Below, piece after piece: positions 1-8,129 of a DNA stretch of 46,996 nucleotides (position 1 is its first letter; the number at the start of each line of letters is the position of its first letter). A model generated the notes under the pieces. That model had not been told where the DNA came from. It saw nothing but the letters and a program-made list of their open reading frames with translations, and did not search any database. The stretch spans positions 1 through 46,996 of IMG/VR virus record IMGVR_UViG_3300042882_000414; one strand, given 5' to 3'. This stretch comes from a virus. The translations under genes were made by a program, and so were the position numbers.

Positions 1-175
1 AACCGCCGACCTCAATCTTGACCAAGGTGTTGATGACGGTGGAAAGCGGGTCAAGAATCTCATTAAGGTTGTTGGCAATTAAAGACAGCGCCTCGGCCAG
101 TTCTTTCGATGCCCCATTGGCCTGATCCGTTTGCCCCACATACGCCGTCATGGCATTCTGAATCTGCTGAAACGC
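1..175. repeat. Terminal overlap, left copy
   Basis: Positions 1-175 match 46822-46996, with mismatches only at 128, 151, 152 and 161. The offset is 46821, a multiple of three, so the tape-measure frame continues across the join. This is the signature of a circular assembly rather than a phage terminal repeat, because both copies lie inside one gene. The mismatches cluster in the last 48 bases, which suggests two sequence variants in the source. Confidence 0.93.
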
Positions 176-916
176 GCCAGATATCGTGACCGGCATCTGG
201 GTATATTCACGCTTGATGGCCTCTGACTGCGAGAGGATGGCATTGACGACCTTATCGGCAGTCAATTCACCCTGGGCGGCCATTTCGCGGAGCGAGGCTA
301 TCGGCACATTCAGCCCATCGGCCAGTGCTTTGGCGAGACGTGGCGAGTTTTCCATCATGCTGTTGAACTCGTCGCCACGCAGCACGCCGGAACCAATCGC
401 CTGGGAGAATTGCAGGATACCGGCTGCCGCACTGGAGGCATCCGCACCGGAAATGCGAATGGTTTTGCCCACCAGATCGGTGATGGCCAGGGTGTCTTTC
501 TGCGACCGCCCCAGATCCCGCATCGACGTGGCCAGCCGCGAATACAACTGCACGGTTTCCGCAAGCGGCGTCATATTGCGCTGGCTGATTTCAAACAGTT
601 GTGACTGCGCAGCGGCAAACTCTTGGGTGGACCCCGAGACGAGTTTGAGCTTGGCGACGATGCCGGAATAGGCATCGGCGGTCTGAATCAATTGACGGGC
701 CGAAAAGGCCACCCCCAACCCCGCTAAGGCGCGGCCTGCGGTAGACGCCGCGCTGCTGAGTCCCTGGGTGGCTTTTTCAATCCCGCCGAGACTGGCACTG
801 GCTTTGCGGGAGGAGTCCCCGACTTTCTCGATGGTCCGGTTGAGGCTGTTGATCGTGCCTTCGGCTCCTTTGCCGTCCGCCGTGATCCGAATGCCTAACT
901 GGATAGAGTCTGCCAT
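1..916 (-). CDS. Tape measure protein, N-terminal part (continues at window end)
   Basis: This is the first part of the tail tape measure protein, which sets tail length and is packed inside the tail tube. The ATG at 916-914 lies three bases after the stop of the tail-chaperone fusion, the usual place for this gene. The residues match the conserved tape-measure N-terminal domain (TIGR02675 type). That domain covers roughly the first 250 residues and has Ala-rich helices and an ITADGKGAE-like start. The frame runs off position 1 and resumes at 46821, giving a joined product of 2138 aa. It is cut only by where the circle was opened. Confidence 0.93.
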   Translation of the reverse strand, partial: MADSIQLGIRITADGKGAEGTINSLNRTIEKVGDSSRKASASLGGIEKATQGLSSAASTAGRALAGLGVAFSARQLIQTADAYSGIVAKLKLVSGSTQEFAAAQSQLFEISQRNMTPLAETVQLYSRLATSMRDLGRSQKDTLAITDLVGKTIRISGADASSAAAGILQFSQAIGSGVLRGDEFNSMMENSPRLAKALADGLNVPIASLREMAAQGELTADKVVNAILSQSEAIKREYTQMPVTISGAFQQIQNAMTAYVGQTDQANGASKELAEALSLIANNLNEILDPLSTVINTLVKIEVGG

Positions 917-919
917 GTG

Positions 920-1665
920 TCACTTACTCGGCTTGTTGAGAATCGGCAGGGCGGTGGCTTCCATCACGCGCAACCCGTCAAAAATATCCTTCTGCTGCTT
1001 CTGGTGGCCCATCATCCTGATGACCACCTCGGCCTCGGTGTACCGGAGGCCGTGCCAGATCATCTGTCCGGACATCGCGGGAATTTCCCGCCGCCATTGC
1101 GTCTGAAGTGCCAGGAACACCATCACCGTGTTCCAGTTCTCCGGTTCTACTTTACAGTCGGCCTCCTCGATGTCCTCAACGTCATCGAAAGCGTCGGGCG
1201 GGAGGCCAAAGGCGGCGATGTCGTTTTCGAGTGCGCTGGCATCGATGCGCGGTGGCTGGCACCAATACTCAGCGCACTGGATCAGTTTTTTCTCTTGCCA
1301 CCGCCCAAAGTCGCTTCAAAGAAAGCGGCGACAATCACGCTGGCCGCGTTGGGGTAGTTGTTCAGCATGAGCCAGACGTTAGCGCGGTTGAACGGCAAAT
1401 CCTCAGCACCGTCCGTTTCAGTGACGTACCGCCAGCCTTCAGCAATATCCATCACATAGTCGGTGTCCCGTTCCAGGCTATCGACTATCACCTCGGATTC
1501 CGTCATCTGCTCCTGGGCCTTTTGCAGGTCGTTGAGCTTGGAGCGGCTGACCCGCTTGAACTTCATTTCGAACTTGATGGCCTGCGATGCGCCGGACTCG
1601 TTGACGACGGGGAGAATTACCCCGTAATAAAAGCCTTCGCTTTTCGGTTTGAGGACAAATGCCAT
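920..1665 (-). CDS. Tail assembly chaperone GT fusion made by -1 frameshift
   Basis: A product of about 248 aa is predicted if ribosomes slip back one base at the A AAA AAC heptamer (1291-1285), immediately before the G-like stop. The extension runs 121 aa from 1285 to the stop at 922-920 and contains FLALQTQWR. That segment is typical of the DUF1799 tail-chaperone extension, equivalent to lambda T. The extension has no well-placed start of its own. As in lambda, a small fraction of GT would coat and recruit the tape measure, encoded three bases downstream, while G alone is the major product. The slip site and frame are seen directly; slippage frequency is inferred. Confidence 0.85.
1282..1665 (-). 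CDS. Tail assembly chaperone, G-like
   Basis: A protein of 127 aa lying between the tail tube and tape measure genes, the standard position for lambda gpG-like tail assembly chaperones. It is an acidic, mixed alpha/beta protein ending in GGGKRKN. The last codons, AGA AAA AAC TGA, embed a canonical slippery heptamer in the correct phase. The family is poorly conserved in sequence, so the call rests on position, size and the frameshift architecture. It is expected to help tail tube subunits polymerise around the tape measure and to be absent from the mature virion. Confidence 0.85.
   Translation of the reverse strand: MAFVLKPKSEGFYYGVILPVVNESGASQAIKFEMKFKRVSRSKLNDLQKAQEQMTESEVIVDSLERDTDYVMDIAEGWRYVTETDGAEDLPFNRANVWLMLNNYPNAASVIVAAFFEATLGGGKRKN
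1285..1291 (-). other. Slippery heptamer A AAA AAC
   Basis: On the minus strand the G-like gene reads AGA AAA AAC TGA, so the heptamer has the X XXY YYZ phasing needed for simultaneous -1 slippage. After slippage the ribosome avoids the TGA and reads 121 further codons with chaperone-like sequence. Confidence 0.88.
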
Positions 1666-1693
1666 TTGCGTTACCTATCTGTCAGATTGAGGA

Positions 1694-1728
1694 AAATAGT
1701 CCCGGCCTATATCGCCCGCTGGCCGGGA
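1694..1728 (-). terminator. Possible terminator or attenuator after tail tube gene
   Basis: On the minus strand TCCCGGCC and GGCCGGGA form a perfect 8-bp stem with a 13-base loop, followed by CTATTTT. It sits in the 117-base gap between the tail tube gene and the chaperones. It would lower expression of chaperones and tape measure relative to the abundant tube protein. The T tract is short, so termination is probably partial. Confidence 0.5.
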
Positions 1729-1782
1729 AGCGGTAGACAGCCCCGTGAACAGGGTCGCGATTTGCGTTGCCTGTCCGGGCGT

Positions 1783-2712
1783 TTACTTGAAGGCGATGGT
1801 GAACTCGTCGTTTCCGGTGTTCGGGGTAAAGATGAGGTTCGAGTTGAGCATCGCGATGCCATCGCTGTCGCTGTACGACAGGCCGTCTAGCTGCACTTTC
1901 GGCGCGGCGATTTCGACCTTGAAGCCATCTGCCGTCCCGTGAATCAGTGAAAGCGCACCAAGGGTGTTGGCCTTGCTGATCGTGAACCAGTCCTTGGTGG
2001 CAATGGTGGTGGCTTCAAAACTGACAGAGCCAGTCGGTTTGCGATCCGTGATCAGCACCTGCTCGGCACCCCCAGGAAGTGACCGGAAGACCAGGCTGTT
2101 GGCGATGTCCATGCTGAACGACTCCATCGGGCTGGAAGCCCCGTGCAGGGAGAAGGTCGGCGTGTTCTGGACATTCGGGCCGAGCGGTGCCCTAAATGCC
2201 GTGAAGGTCGGTGTCAGCGCAGCGGTATCGGTCGGGGTGGTATACAAACCCTGGAAGCTGAAGCTCAACGTCGGGATCGCGCCTCGGGCGACAGACACCG
2301 ACACAGACCCACGGGCGCCGGTCATCTTGTGCAAGACGCCATCCATGTTGAAGTAGATGGTGACGGCATCGAAGCTGGTGCTGACGGGGGTGTAGGTGAC
2401 GCTGGTCGCGGCAACGGTGGTCGCGGCCATGCCGCAGGCCAGCAGCGCATCACCGAACGCAGGCACCGTGCCTTTCGTCCCGGACGATTGCAGTTCCACC
2501 TCAAACTGGCACTCAACATGCGTGTCAAGCGCGATGTTTTCAAAATTGCCGTAGTAAGGCCGCACCAGATCGCGGCTGGCGCTGGTGTTGGCCAGTGGTG
2601 TGATGGAAAGATTGCGAACCAGATAGGCTTGGGTGCCGGTCGGCACGGAATCGGTGCCGTAGGTGGTTTCCTTTTTAACGGCTAGGAGAGCCTTTCTCAT
2701 AAACAGGGGCAT
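1783..2712 (-). CDS. Major tail tube protein
   Basis: A protein of 309 aa rich in Thr, Ser, Ala and Gly, with alternating beta-strand patterns and a start like many phage tube proteins (KALLAVKKETTYGTD). It lies between the tail terminator region and the tail chaperones, the canonical place for the tube subunit that polymerises into the non-contractile tail. The ATG at 2712 has GGAG seven bases upstream; an internal Met four codons later is possible. At 309 aa it is longer than lambda gpV and may carry an extra surface domain, although no clear Ig-like boundary is visible. Confidence 0.88.
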   Translation of the reverse strand: MPLFMRKALLAVKKETTYGTDSVPTGTQAYLVRNLSITPLANTSASRDLVRPYYGNFENIALDTHVECQFEVELQSSGTKGTVPAFGDALLACGMAATTVAATSVTYTPVSTSFDAVTIYFNMDGVLHKMTGARGSVSVSVARGAIPTLSFSFQGLYTTPTDTAALTPTFTAFRAPLGPNVQNTPTFSLHGASSPMESFSMDIANSLVFRSLPGGAEQVLITDRKPTGSVSFEATTIATKDWFTISKANTLGALSLIHGTADGFKVEIAAPKVQLDGLSYSDSDGIAMLNSNLIFTPNTGNDEFTIAFK

Positions 2713-2806
2713 AGCGGACTCCGGGGTGTGAATCCGGGGTCGCTATGTCCTGAGTGCCTTCAGCGAAGGGTGGTCTGGACGGGTGCCCGAGGGGTTTCTA
2801 ACTAAG

Positions 2807-2908
2807 TCAGTTCGGTGCTGATTCCTTCAGCCAAGTCTCCCATGCGGCCACCACACCCTTCACACAGCGGATCAGGGTTTCGTGGAGCTTGCGAGTGTGT
2901 GGTTTCAT
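2807..2908 (-). CDS. Small conserved-type tail-region peptide, 33 aa
   Basis: This 33-aa frame begins with an ATG that overlaps the stop of the upstream 59-aa gene as ATGA, so translation is coupled. It contains a short amphipathic helix (CVKGVVAAWETWLKE). Peptides of this look occur beside tail tube genes in other siphophages, as far as I recall. No function is known. The frame is too short for coding statistics, so the support is the overlap and position. The 94 bases after it hold only a weak CCTTC/GAAGG hairpin. Confidence 0.5.
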   Translation of the reverse strand: MKPHTRKLHETLIRCVKGVVAAWETWLKESAPN

Positions 2909-3084
2909 TTATCGATGAAGTTTTCAATGATCGGTGCAGCCGGTGCCGGTTCTACTGCCGGTGTGCCACGGTCATAGGTCTTGTCATAGGTCGGCGGGTC
3001 AATCAGCGTTTTTTTGCCCGTTGCCGGGTCCAGCAGATAACTGCCGCCTGCGCCTTCAACGATGGGGGTTTCAGTTTTTGCCAT
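2905..3084 (-). CDS. Hypothetical protein, 59 aa
   Basis: The ATG at 3084 is preceded by AGGAG at good spacing and starts just after the tail terminator gene. The product is 59 aa, hydrophilic and Pro-rich in its second half (TPAVEPAPAAP). Its N-terminal GGSYLLDPATGKK motif resembles small proteins often encoded between tail terminator and tail tube genes. It has no membrane segment. Coupled to the next peptide by ATGA. Function unknown; a minor tail or assembly role is a guess from position. Confidence 0.65.
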   Translation of the reverse strand: MAKTETPIVEGAGGSYLLDPATGKKTLIDPPTYDKTYDRGTPAVEPAPAAPIIENFIDK

Positions 3085-3085
3085 G

Positions 3086-3481
3086 TCAGGCTCCTAATTT
3101 GTCAAAATAAAAGGTGTAGGCATACTCATCGCGCCATACCGTATAGCCCGCATCCAGAAATTCCATGCGGCCTGCCCGGTAGGTGATCGGGTCACCATTG
3201 CTTTCGGGTTGGTAGTCGATAATCGCGTCCCGGACTGCATCGCGCAGGGGCAGCAGGTCATCCAGCGTCGCGGTCCCCATCACCAGTCCGAGGCGAACCT
3301 CGATGCGCTGGAGCGCGGGGGCGTTGATGCGCTGATTGCCGCCTGCGGCTTCGGCCAAGTCGGTAATCCAGACGGTGGGGCCGTTGGCTAGGCTGGCCGT
3401 TTCCGGGGGTAAGCCCACCACGACCTTGCCGCTAAGGCCTTCAACCGTTTCCAACTGCGTCACGATGCCGTCGATGTTCAT
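3086..3481 (-). CDS. Tail terminator protein
   Basis: A protein of 131 aa with an N-terminal helix (NIDGIVTQLETVEGL) and a mixed alpha/beta body, matching the size and layout of lambda gpU/Gp37-type tail terminators. These cap the finished tail tube and provide the surface that docks to the head. The start at 3481 overlaps the end of the head-tail joining gene by four bases. The order head-tail joiner, terminator, small protein, tube is the usual siphophage order. The call is from position, length and fold-like pattern rather than catalytic residues. Confidence 0.75.
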   Translation of the reverse strand: MNIDGIVTQLETVEGLSGKVVVGLPPETASLANGPTVWITDLAEAAGGNQRINAPALQRIEVRLGLVMGTATLDDLLPLRDAVRDAIIDYQPESNGDPITYRAGRMEFLDAGYTVWRDEYAYTFYFDKLGA

Positions 3482-3777
3482 GCCGGGGCCATCCTGGCTT
3501 TGCGAATGCCTGCCGAGTCCACGTCATCGATTTCGATCACGGTGTACTCGGTATCGCCCACGGTCACGGCTGACCGCACTTCGATTGCAGGGAAATCCGC
3601 TGCACGAAACATCAGGTGAGCGCCATTGACCATCTGCACCGTATTGCCCAGCATCATGTCGTCTTGAGGCGTGACAATCGCTGTTCCATCGACGCCATCC
3701 ATCGTGATGTCTGAGCCGAAGGTGGCCTCAAGCGCGAGATGCGCTTTCGCCGCGAGTTGGTCAAAGGCGCTGGCCAT
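3478..3777 (-). CDS. Head-tail joining protein, FII-like
   Basis: A protein of 99 aa, rich in beta strands, with an N-terminal amphipathic helix (AFDQLAAKAHLALEATFG) followed by short strands such as GDTEYTVIEIDDVD. This layout, and the position after the decoration protein and before the tail terminator, fit the lambda FII/Phage_attach family. Members bind the head completion ring and form the docking site for the tail. Overlaps the terminator gene by four bases. Confidence 0.72.
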   Translation of the reverse strand: MASAFDQLAAKAHLALEATFGSDITMDGVDGTAIVTPQDDMMLGNTVQMVNGAHLMFRAADFPAIEVRSAVTVGDTEYTVIEIDDVDSAGIRKARMAPA

Positions 3778-3782
3778 CAGTC

Positions 3783-4148
3783 TTAGGCGACGGTGCCGAT
3801 ACGACGGTTGAAGTGGGCGAGGATGGAGGTGACTCCATTACCTGCTGCCTCCCAAGCCACGACGCAGTTGCTGACATCGCCGGTCGCCGGTGATGCTGCG
3901 TTGTCGTCAAACTTGCCTGCCGATGCGTCCCAGATGATGTTTTCACCCTGAACGATGACGGCTGCAGATACCTTCGGCACCGTGAAGACGCCTTCGAGAT
4001 ATACAGAGCCACTGGCACCGTTGGCGATATCCACCGCCGCGATACCCATCAGCTTGCCGATAACCACGACATCGCCGGAGGCAACTGCCGATCCGGTGCC
4101 GTTGGTCCAGGTGATGACATCACCATCCGTTTTGAAATTGTTAGCCAT
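3783..4148 (-). CDS. Capsid decoration protein (DUF2190-like)
   Basis: A protein of 121 aa starting MANNFKTDGDVITW, with repeated Gly/Val/Ala beta motifs (ASGDVVVIGKLMGIA, GSVYLEGVFTVPKV). This is the pattern of DUF2190 capsid cement proteins, which trimerise on the outside of the expanded capsid. It lies directly downstream of the capsid gene, as in many phages where decoration and capsid proteins are needed in similar amounts. The gap of about 60 bases to the capsid gene contains no other frame. Confidence 0.82.
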   Translation of the reverse strand: MANNFKTDGDVITWTNGTGSAVASGDVVVIGKLMGIAAVDIANGASGSVYLEGVFTVPKVSAAVIVQGENIIWDASAGKFDDNAASPATGDVSNCVVAWEAAGNGVTSILAHFNRRIGTVA

Positions 4149-4209
4149 TTGCGTTCCTCAATGAGTTAGCTGGTGGGGCGGCGTACCGCCCCGTTCAGTC
4201 CGCTGGGGA

Positions 4210-6135
4210 TCAGGCCCCATCGTTCCAGTAGATGCCGCGATAATCGACAATGCCGACACCGAAGGGCAGTTCAACCGACCAGGACAAGCCCTTGGTGCGG
4301 AAAGACTCTTCCTGCTGGATGCGCGGGTTTTGGTTGCCGTCGAGGAACACCACTTCGATGACGGGTGCATCGGTCGGGTTTGCCAGCAGATACCAGCCAG
4401 TGGAAAGGCGTGGTGTGTCGATGACGGTGCTGATGAGGCCGTTGACCTTGTTCGGCACCAGCAGGCGAGCCGCAGAGTCCGGGTCATACTGAGATCCAGC
4501 AACCACGCGGGCAGTACCGCCCATGCTGATCGGACACAGCAGAATCGACGGCCTGATGTTCAGGTAGTCGTTGCTGTCGTTATCCATCTGCTGCGCCATG
4601 GCGACGCGGCCAGCATCCACAGTGGCGACGCTGATAGCGCCACCAGAGGTCTGGATGTTGCCGTGAGCGGAACTCAACAGGGCGTTTCCGTCCGACATAT
4701 TCGGATTGGCAATCAGCTTGGCGTAAACCGCAGCTTCGATGGTGCGAGCGGCAGCGCGGCCCAAGGCAGATGCCTGGTTAGCGATCCAGTCGAAGTCATC
4801 GTTGACGATGGTTTCCGGCGTGATGCTGATGATGTTGCCGAAGCGGCTGGCCTGTACGCTTTCAGCGGTGGCGTCGCTGATCGGCATGTTGGTCAGTTCG
4901 CCTGCTTCATTGACCGCAGTCAGGTTAGCCAGCGAGCCACCGCGCAGACGCTTCCAAGCGCGGAAGTCGGACACCGAACCCACGCGGGCAATCTGCCGCC
5001 AGGTGTCGGGTGCCGTCTGATACGCCGCCAGCAGGGTCTTGTGCATGACGTTTTCCAGCAGGACCGGGAAGTCACTGGTGGTTTGGCCATTACGCAGAAC
5101 CGCCTGGGCCATGCTGTCATAGCTCATGCCACGAACATTCTGGCCGGACTTTTCCAGAGACATTCTGGCGAAGTCAGACAGGCGCATGCCTCTGAACTCG
5201 TTGCCGTTGAGGTCTTCGTGCTTGACCAGACCGGCACGGGCCAGCAGGGCTTCTTCCATGCCGCGCAGGGCTTTCTCTTCATGGGTCTTGCCCATTTCGA
5301 ACTGGCTCGGCGTGGCGCTGGCGTCAGACTTGGCAGCCATCGCATCCAGCACGGAGGCGCGGGCTTCGTCGATGCTGATGCCTTTGTCGATCAGCTTGTC
5401 GGCAAAGGTGTCATCCAGTTTGGCCTTGCGAACGGCGTCACGGATAGCGGCAATACGGGACAATTCCTGACTGCGAACCTGGGCGCGGATTTCGTTCGCG
5501 TCGGGTGCAACAGGGGTTTCGATTGGGTCCGGCTTTTCTTCTACCGGAGTGTTTTCTACGGGATCGGACATGGCCGTACCTCTGTAAGTTAAAGAAACAG
5601 GATGCAGTTCTTCCGAACCACGTATTTGCGCGGAAGAATCCGCAGGGATGGTTACGATGGAGAGTTCCATCGGTTCCCAATCAGTTGCCCGATACGTCGG
5701 CATGCCGCCGCGTTCGGTAGATTTTTCGACTTCGTAGGAATGCACCTGGTAGCCGACGCTGATATTTCTCAAGACGCCTGAGCGGACATCGCTGATGATG
5801 GGCGCCACTTCCTCGCGGTCGCTAAAGCGAACGAGTGCATGGCCCTCGTTGCCGTCAATCCATGCTTTCTCGACAACGCCGAGAACATCATTCAGCGAAT
5901 AGCTACGATGGTTTGAAAGTAGTGGCGCTCCGTTGTTGAGTCGCTCCATGCGAATCGACTTTTCATCAACGGTTAGCTCTTCAAAGTAGGCTTGGTCTTC
6001 CCACCAGTCGTAACGACGTACTTGAGCGCCGGTCGTCCACACCAGCTCAACGGTGCGGTTTTCTTCGCTGTAGGTTTGCGACTGAACTGCTGCCCGTGTC
6101 GAAAGCATGGGCAGTTGCTTGGTTTTTTCAGGCAT
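4210..6135 (-). CDS. Prohead protease fused to major capsid protein
   Basis: A protein of 641 aa. Residues about 10-200 are an HK97-type prohead protease: catalytic His76 in LLSNHRS, Ser126 in RNISVGY, then ELSIVTIPAD. A linker rich in Pro, Glu and Asp (about 205-240) and a helical scaffold-like stretch follow. The rest is an HK97-fold capsid subunit (TPETIVNDD, LLVPNKVNG, GIVDYRG). The ATG at 6135 overlaps the portal stop by eight bases and has GGAG upstream; an upstream extension of the frame lies inside the portal gene and is rejected. Protease, scaffold and capsid are therefore made as one chain, which presumably self-cleaves after prohead assembly. Confidence 0.92.
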   Translation of the reverse strand: MPEKTKQLPMLSTRAAVQSQTYSEENRTVELVWTTGAQVRRYDWWEDQAYFEELTVDEKSIRMERLNNGAPLLSNHRSYSLNDVLGVVEKAWIDGNEGHALVRFSDREEVAPIISDVRSGVLRNISVGYQVHSYEVEKSTERGGMPTYRATDWEPMELSIVTIPADSSAQIRGSEELHPVSLTYRGTAMSDPVENTPVEEKPDPIETPVAPDANEIRAQVRSQELSRIAAIRDAVRKAKLDDTFADKLIDKGISIDEARASVLDAMAAKSDASATPSQFEMGKTHEEKALRGMEEALLARAGLVKHEDLNGNEFRGMRLSDFARMSLEKSGQNVRGMSYDSMAQAVLRNGQTTSDFPVLLENVMHKTLLAAYQTAPDTWRQIARVGSVSDFRAWKRLRGGSLANLTAVNEAGELTNMPISDATAESVQASRFGNIISITPETIVNDDFDWIANQASALGRAAARTIEAAVYAKLIANPNMSDGNALLSSAHGNIQTSGGAISVATVDAGRVAMAQQMDNDSNDYLNIRPSILLCPISMGGTARVVAGSQYDPDSAARLLVPNKVNGLISTVIDTPRLSTGWYLLANPTDAPVIEVVFLDGNQNPRIQQEESFRTKGLSWSVELPFGVGIVDYRGIYWNDGA

Positions 6136-7597
6136 TGATCGCTCCGGTTTGCGTGTCGGTGGCGCTGACTTTTGGCTTGGCATCGAAGCGGTAATCGCTC
6201 TCGACAATCACGCCAGCGGCATCGAGTTTTTGGAGGTATTCGGCTTGTTCAGCCAGAACGGTGTCGGGGTCGTAGCCTTGCGAACGGATGGCCTCGGGTA
6301 GCGTCATGAATCCGGCCCTGACGGCAGTCAGTAGCGCGTTCCATTCCTTGTTCGGGTCCACCAGGGTTCTGGCGGGCGGTGTCCACTCAGCGGTGAGGTC
6401 GGTGGTGTTGACGCCTTGAATGGCAATGGTCTGCTTGAACCAGGCAAACACACCGTGACAGAAGCGCGGAATAAACAAGCCCCACTGCCAGGATTCGACG
6501 TTGCGGCCCATTTCCATTGCGCCGAGACGGGCAGAGGAGAAATTGACTTCTGACAGATTGCCGGTCAGCGCCTCGAAGGTAATGCCCAGGCCAGCGGCGA
6601 CACGGCGCAAGCAGGCATCGCGGAATTGCGGGTCTTCAGCGGCGGGGGGTGGTGAGGAGAACTCAATCCGCCGCCCGCTCTTCATCATGTAGATGGTGCC
6701 GGGTTGCAGATCGGGGATTTCGTCATCCATTTCGTCAGCCATGTCGCTCGGATCGTCCGAGTACATGAAGCCCGCAAACAGGTTTTGTATCTGCGCCTTT
6801 TTCAGCATGGCGTCGTCGTAGATGCCCAGCTCGCGCAGGGTGACGATGACGGAGGCCAGCCACGGCACGCCGCGTTCCTGACCGGGCCTATCCTTCCGAT
6901 AGAGATGAATGATGTCCTCTGCCGGGACGCGGGTGTATTGCGCAGGCGAGAGGTTAATCAGGTCAGAACCGGGGTGGACTTTGTAGAGGTAATACGCCAC
7001 GCGACGACCGAGCGGGTCATACTCGATGCCGCGCTGAATGACGTTGTTGCCAACGGCACCGGAAAGCTGAACGGTGGTGATGCCGCTGAGGTCATCTACC
7101 AGCAAATCCGGTTCAATCACCTGAAGCTGGAACGGGACCGGGAGGTTGTCTTCTGCACGGCGGGAGCGCATGCGAATCAGGCATTCGCCGGATTCCGCCA
7201 GCGAGCGCATGGCAATGGCTTGCAGTCCATACAGGTCGTGCATGCCGTCCGCATCGCAAGCGGTGGTCTCTGCCCAGGCATTCCACAGGCTTTGCGCTTG
7301 CCGGGTGCGTAACGCGCTCGGCGCTTTGAGTTGGGCGCGGATACCGTAACCCACCGTGTTGTTGACGATGACGCCGATGCCTTTGGCCGCCCACGGGTTA
7401 TTGCGGACCAGATCGCGGGATCGGTTGCGGAGTGCGCCGGGGGTCTGAATCGCGGCATTGGCATCCGTGGCGGGTGCCAGCCAGTTCGAGAGACGGGGGG
7501 CGCGAGAGCCGCCGTCATAACGGCGAACATCGGTCGTCGGACGCGGCGGGGCCACCTTATCGGCCACTACCTTGACGAAATCAATCATGGCACTCAT
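6128..7597 (-). CDS. Portal protein, lambda family
   Basis: A protein of 489 aa of the lambda gpB portal family (Phage_portal_2). Diagnostic parts are NRSRDLVRNNPWAAKGI near the N-terminus, LAESGECLIRMRSRR and QLQVIEPDLL in the middle, and NFSSARLGAMEMGRN further on. The dodecameric portal is the DNA entry and exit channel and docks the terminase. I chose the ATG at 7597 because it overlaps the gpW-like stop as ATGA; the frame is open a few codons further upstream inside gpW. The C-terminal end overlaps the protease-capsid gene. Confidence 0.93.
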   Translation of the reverse strand: MSAMIDFVKVVADKVAPPRPTTDVRRYDGGSRAPRLSNWLAPATDANAAIQTPGALRNRSRDLVRNNPWAAKGIGVIVNNTVGYGIRAQLKAPSALRTRQAQSLWNAWAETTACDADGMHDLYGLQAIAMRSLAESGECLIRMRSRRAEDNLPVPFQLQVIEPDLLVDDLSGITTVQLSGAVGNNVIQRGIEYDPLGRRVAYYLYKVHPGSDLINLSPAQYTRVPAEDIIHLYRKDRPGQERGVPWLASVIVTLRELGIYDDAMLKKAQIQNLFAGFMYSDDPSDMADEMDDEIPDLQPGTIYMMKSGRRIEFSSPPPAAEDPQFRDACLRRVAAGLGITFEALTGNLSEVNFSSARLGAMEMGRNVESWQWGLFIPRFCHGVFAWFKQTIAIQGVNTTDLTAEWTPPARTLVDPNKEWNALLTAVRAGFMTLPEAIRSQGYDPDTVLAEQAEYLQKLDAAGVIVESDYRFDAKPKVSATDTQTGAINA

Positions 7598-7803
7598 AGC
7601 CCGCTGCTCGTCAGCGGACGCCAAGCGCGGCCACGGGCCGTTGCGGGCAACGCGACACCCAACTCGGCCTTCATCTGGTCGCGGAGCTTGGTCAGTGCCT
7701 CCAGCGATTGATACACCACCACCCGCCCGTCGATTTCAACGCGCAGGGTGCCGGAAGCGATCGCCGCCTCAATGGTGTCAAGCTGGGTTTGGGTGTATGC
7801 CAT
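7594..7803 (-). CDS. Head-tail joining protein, gpW-like
   Basis: A protein of 69 aa with the pattern of lambda gpW: an N-terminal helix (TQLDTIEAAIASG), a short beta hairpin (LRVEIDGRVVVYQS) and a second helix (LEALTKLRDQMKAEL). gpW seals the portal after packaging and forms part of the neck. As in lambda it lies just upstream of the portal gene. Length and secondary structure match closely. It ends in ATGA shared with the portal start. Confidence 0.85.
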   Translation of the reverse strand: MAYTQTQLDTIEAAIASGTLRVEIDGRVVVYQSLEALTKLRDQMKAELGVALPATARGRAWRPLTSSGL

Positions 7804-7850
7804 GCCGCATCATTGCGCGGCAGGCGTCAAGACTTACAGGGGGAAACTTT

Positions 7851-8129
7851 TTACAGAATCGCGGAGGATTTGCGGGCGTTGTGGACGGTTTGCCGGGTCA
7901 CGCCCAACTTGGTCGAGATTTCTTTTGGAGAAAGTCCTTTTGCCGCTAGTTCAGCTATCTTTGCCTGTCTTGCAATATGCGCCCGCCGCGCCACATAGAC
8001 TTCCTCGCCGCCGAACCGCATGCGCCATGACTGAATCTTGGCGCGAATCTCGGACACGACGCCTTCAGCCTGGGCGGCTTGCAGGGTGTCGCAGATCATG
8101 CTTTCCAGCGCGTCTATCGGATCAGCCAT
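7851..8129 (-). CDS. Small helix-turn-helix protein, Mor-like
   Basis: A protein of about 92 aa. The C-terminal half has GGEEVYVARRAHIARQAKI followed by a helix-turn-helix (LAAKGLSPKEISTKLGVTRQTVHN). This resembles the C-terminal part of Mor/C-type activators of Mu-like phages and resolvase-type HTH domains. The ATG at 8129 overlaps the DksA-like stop by eight bases. Its place just before the head genes could suit a late-gene regulator, but a packaging or nicking accessory role is also possible. No target site can be assigned. Confidence 0.6.
   Translation of the reverse strand: MADPIDALESMICDTLQAAQAEGVVSEIRAKIQSWRMRFGGEEVYVARRAHIARQAKIAELAAKGLSPKEISTKLGVTRQTVHNARKSSAIL

Noticed and set aside
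4330-5592. Long plus-strand open frame of 420 codons opposite the capsid gene
   Set aside because: It is antisense to the strongly supported protease-capsid gene, has no motifs and no ribosome site. It arises from the G/C-rich codon use of the real gene.
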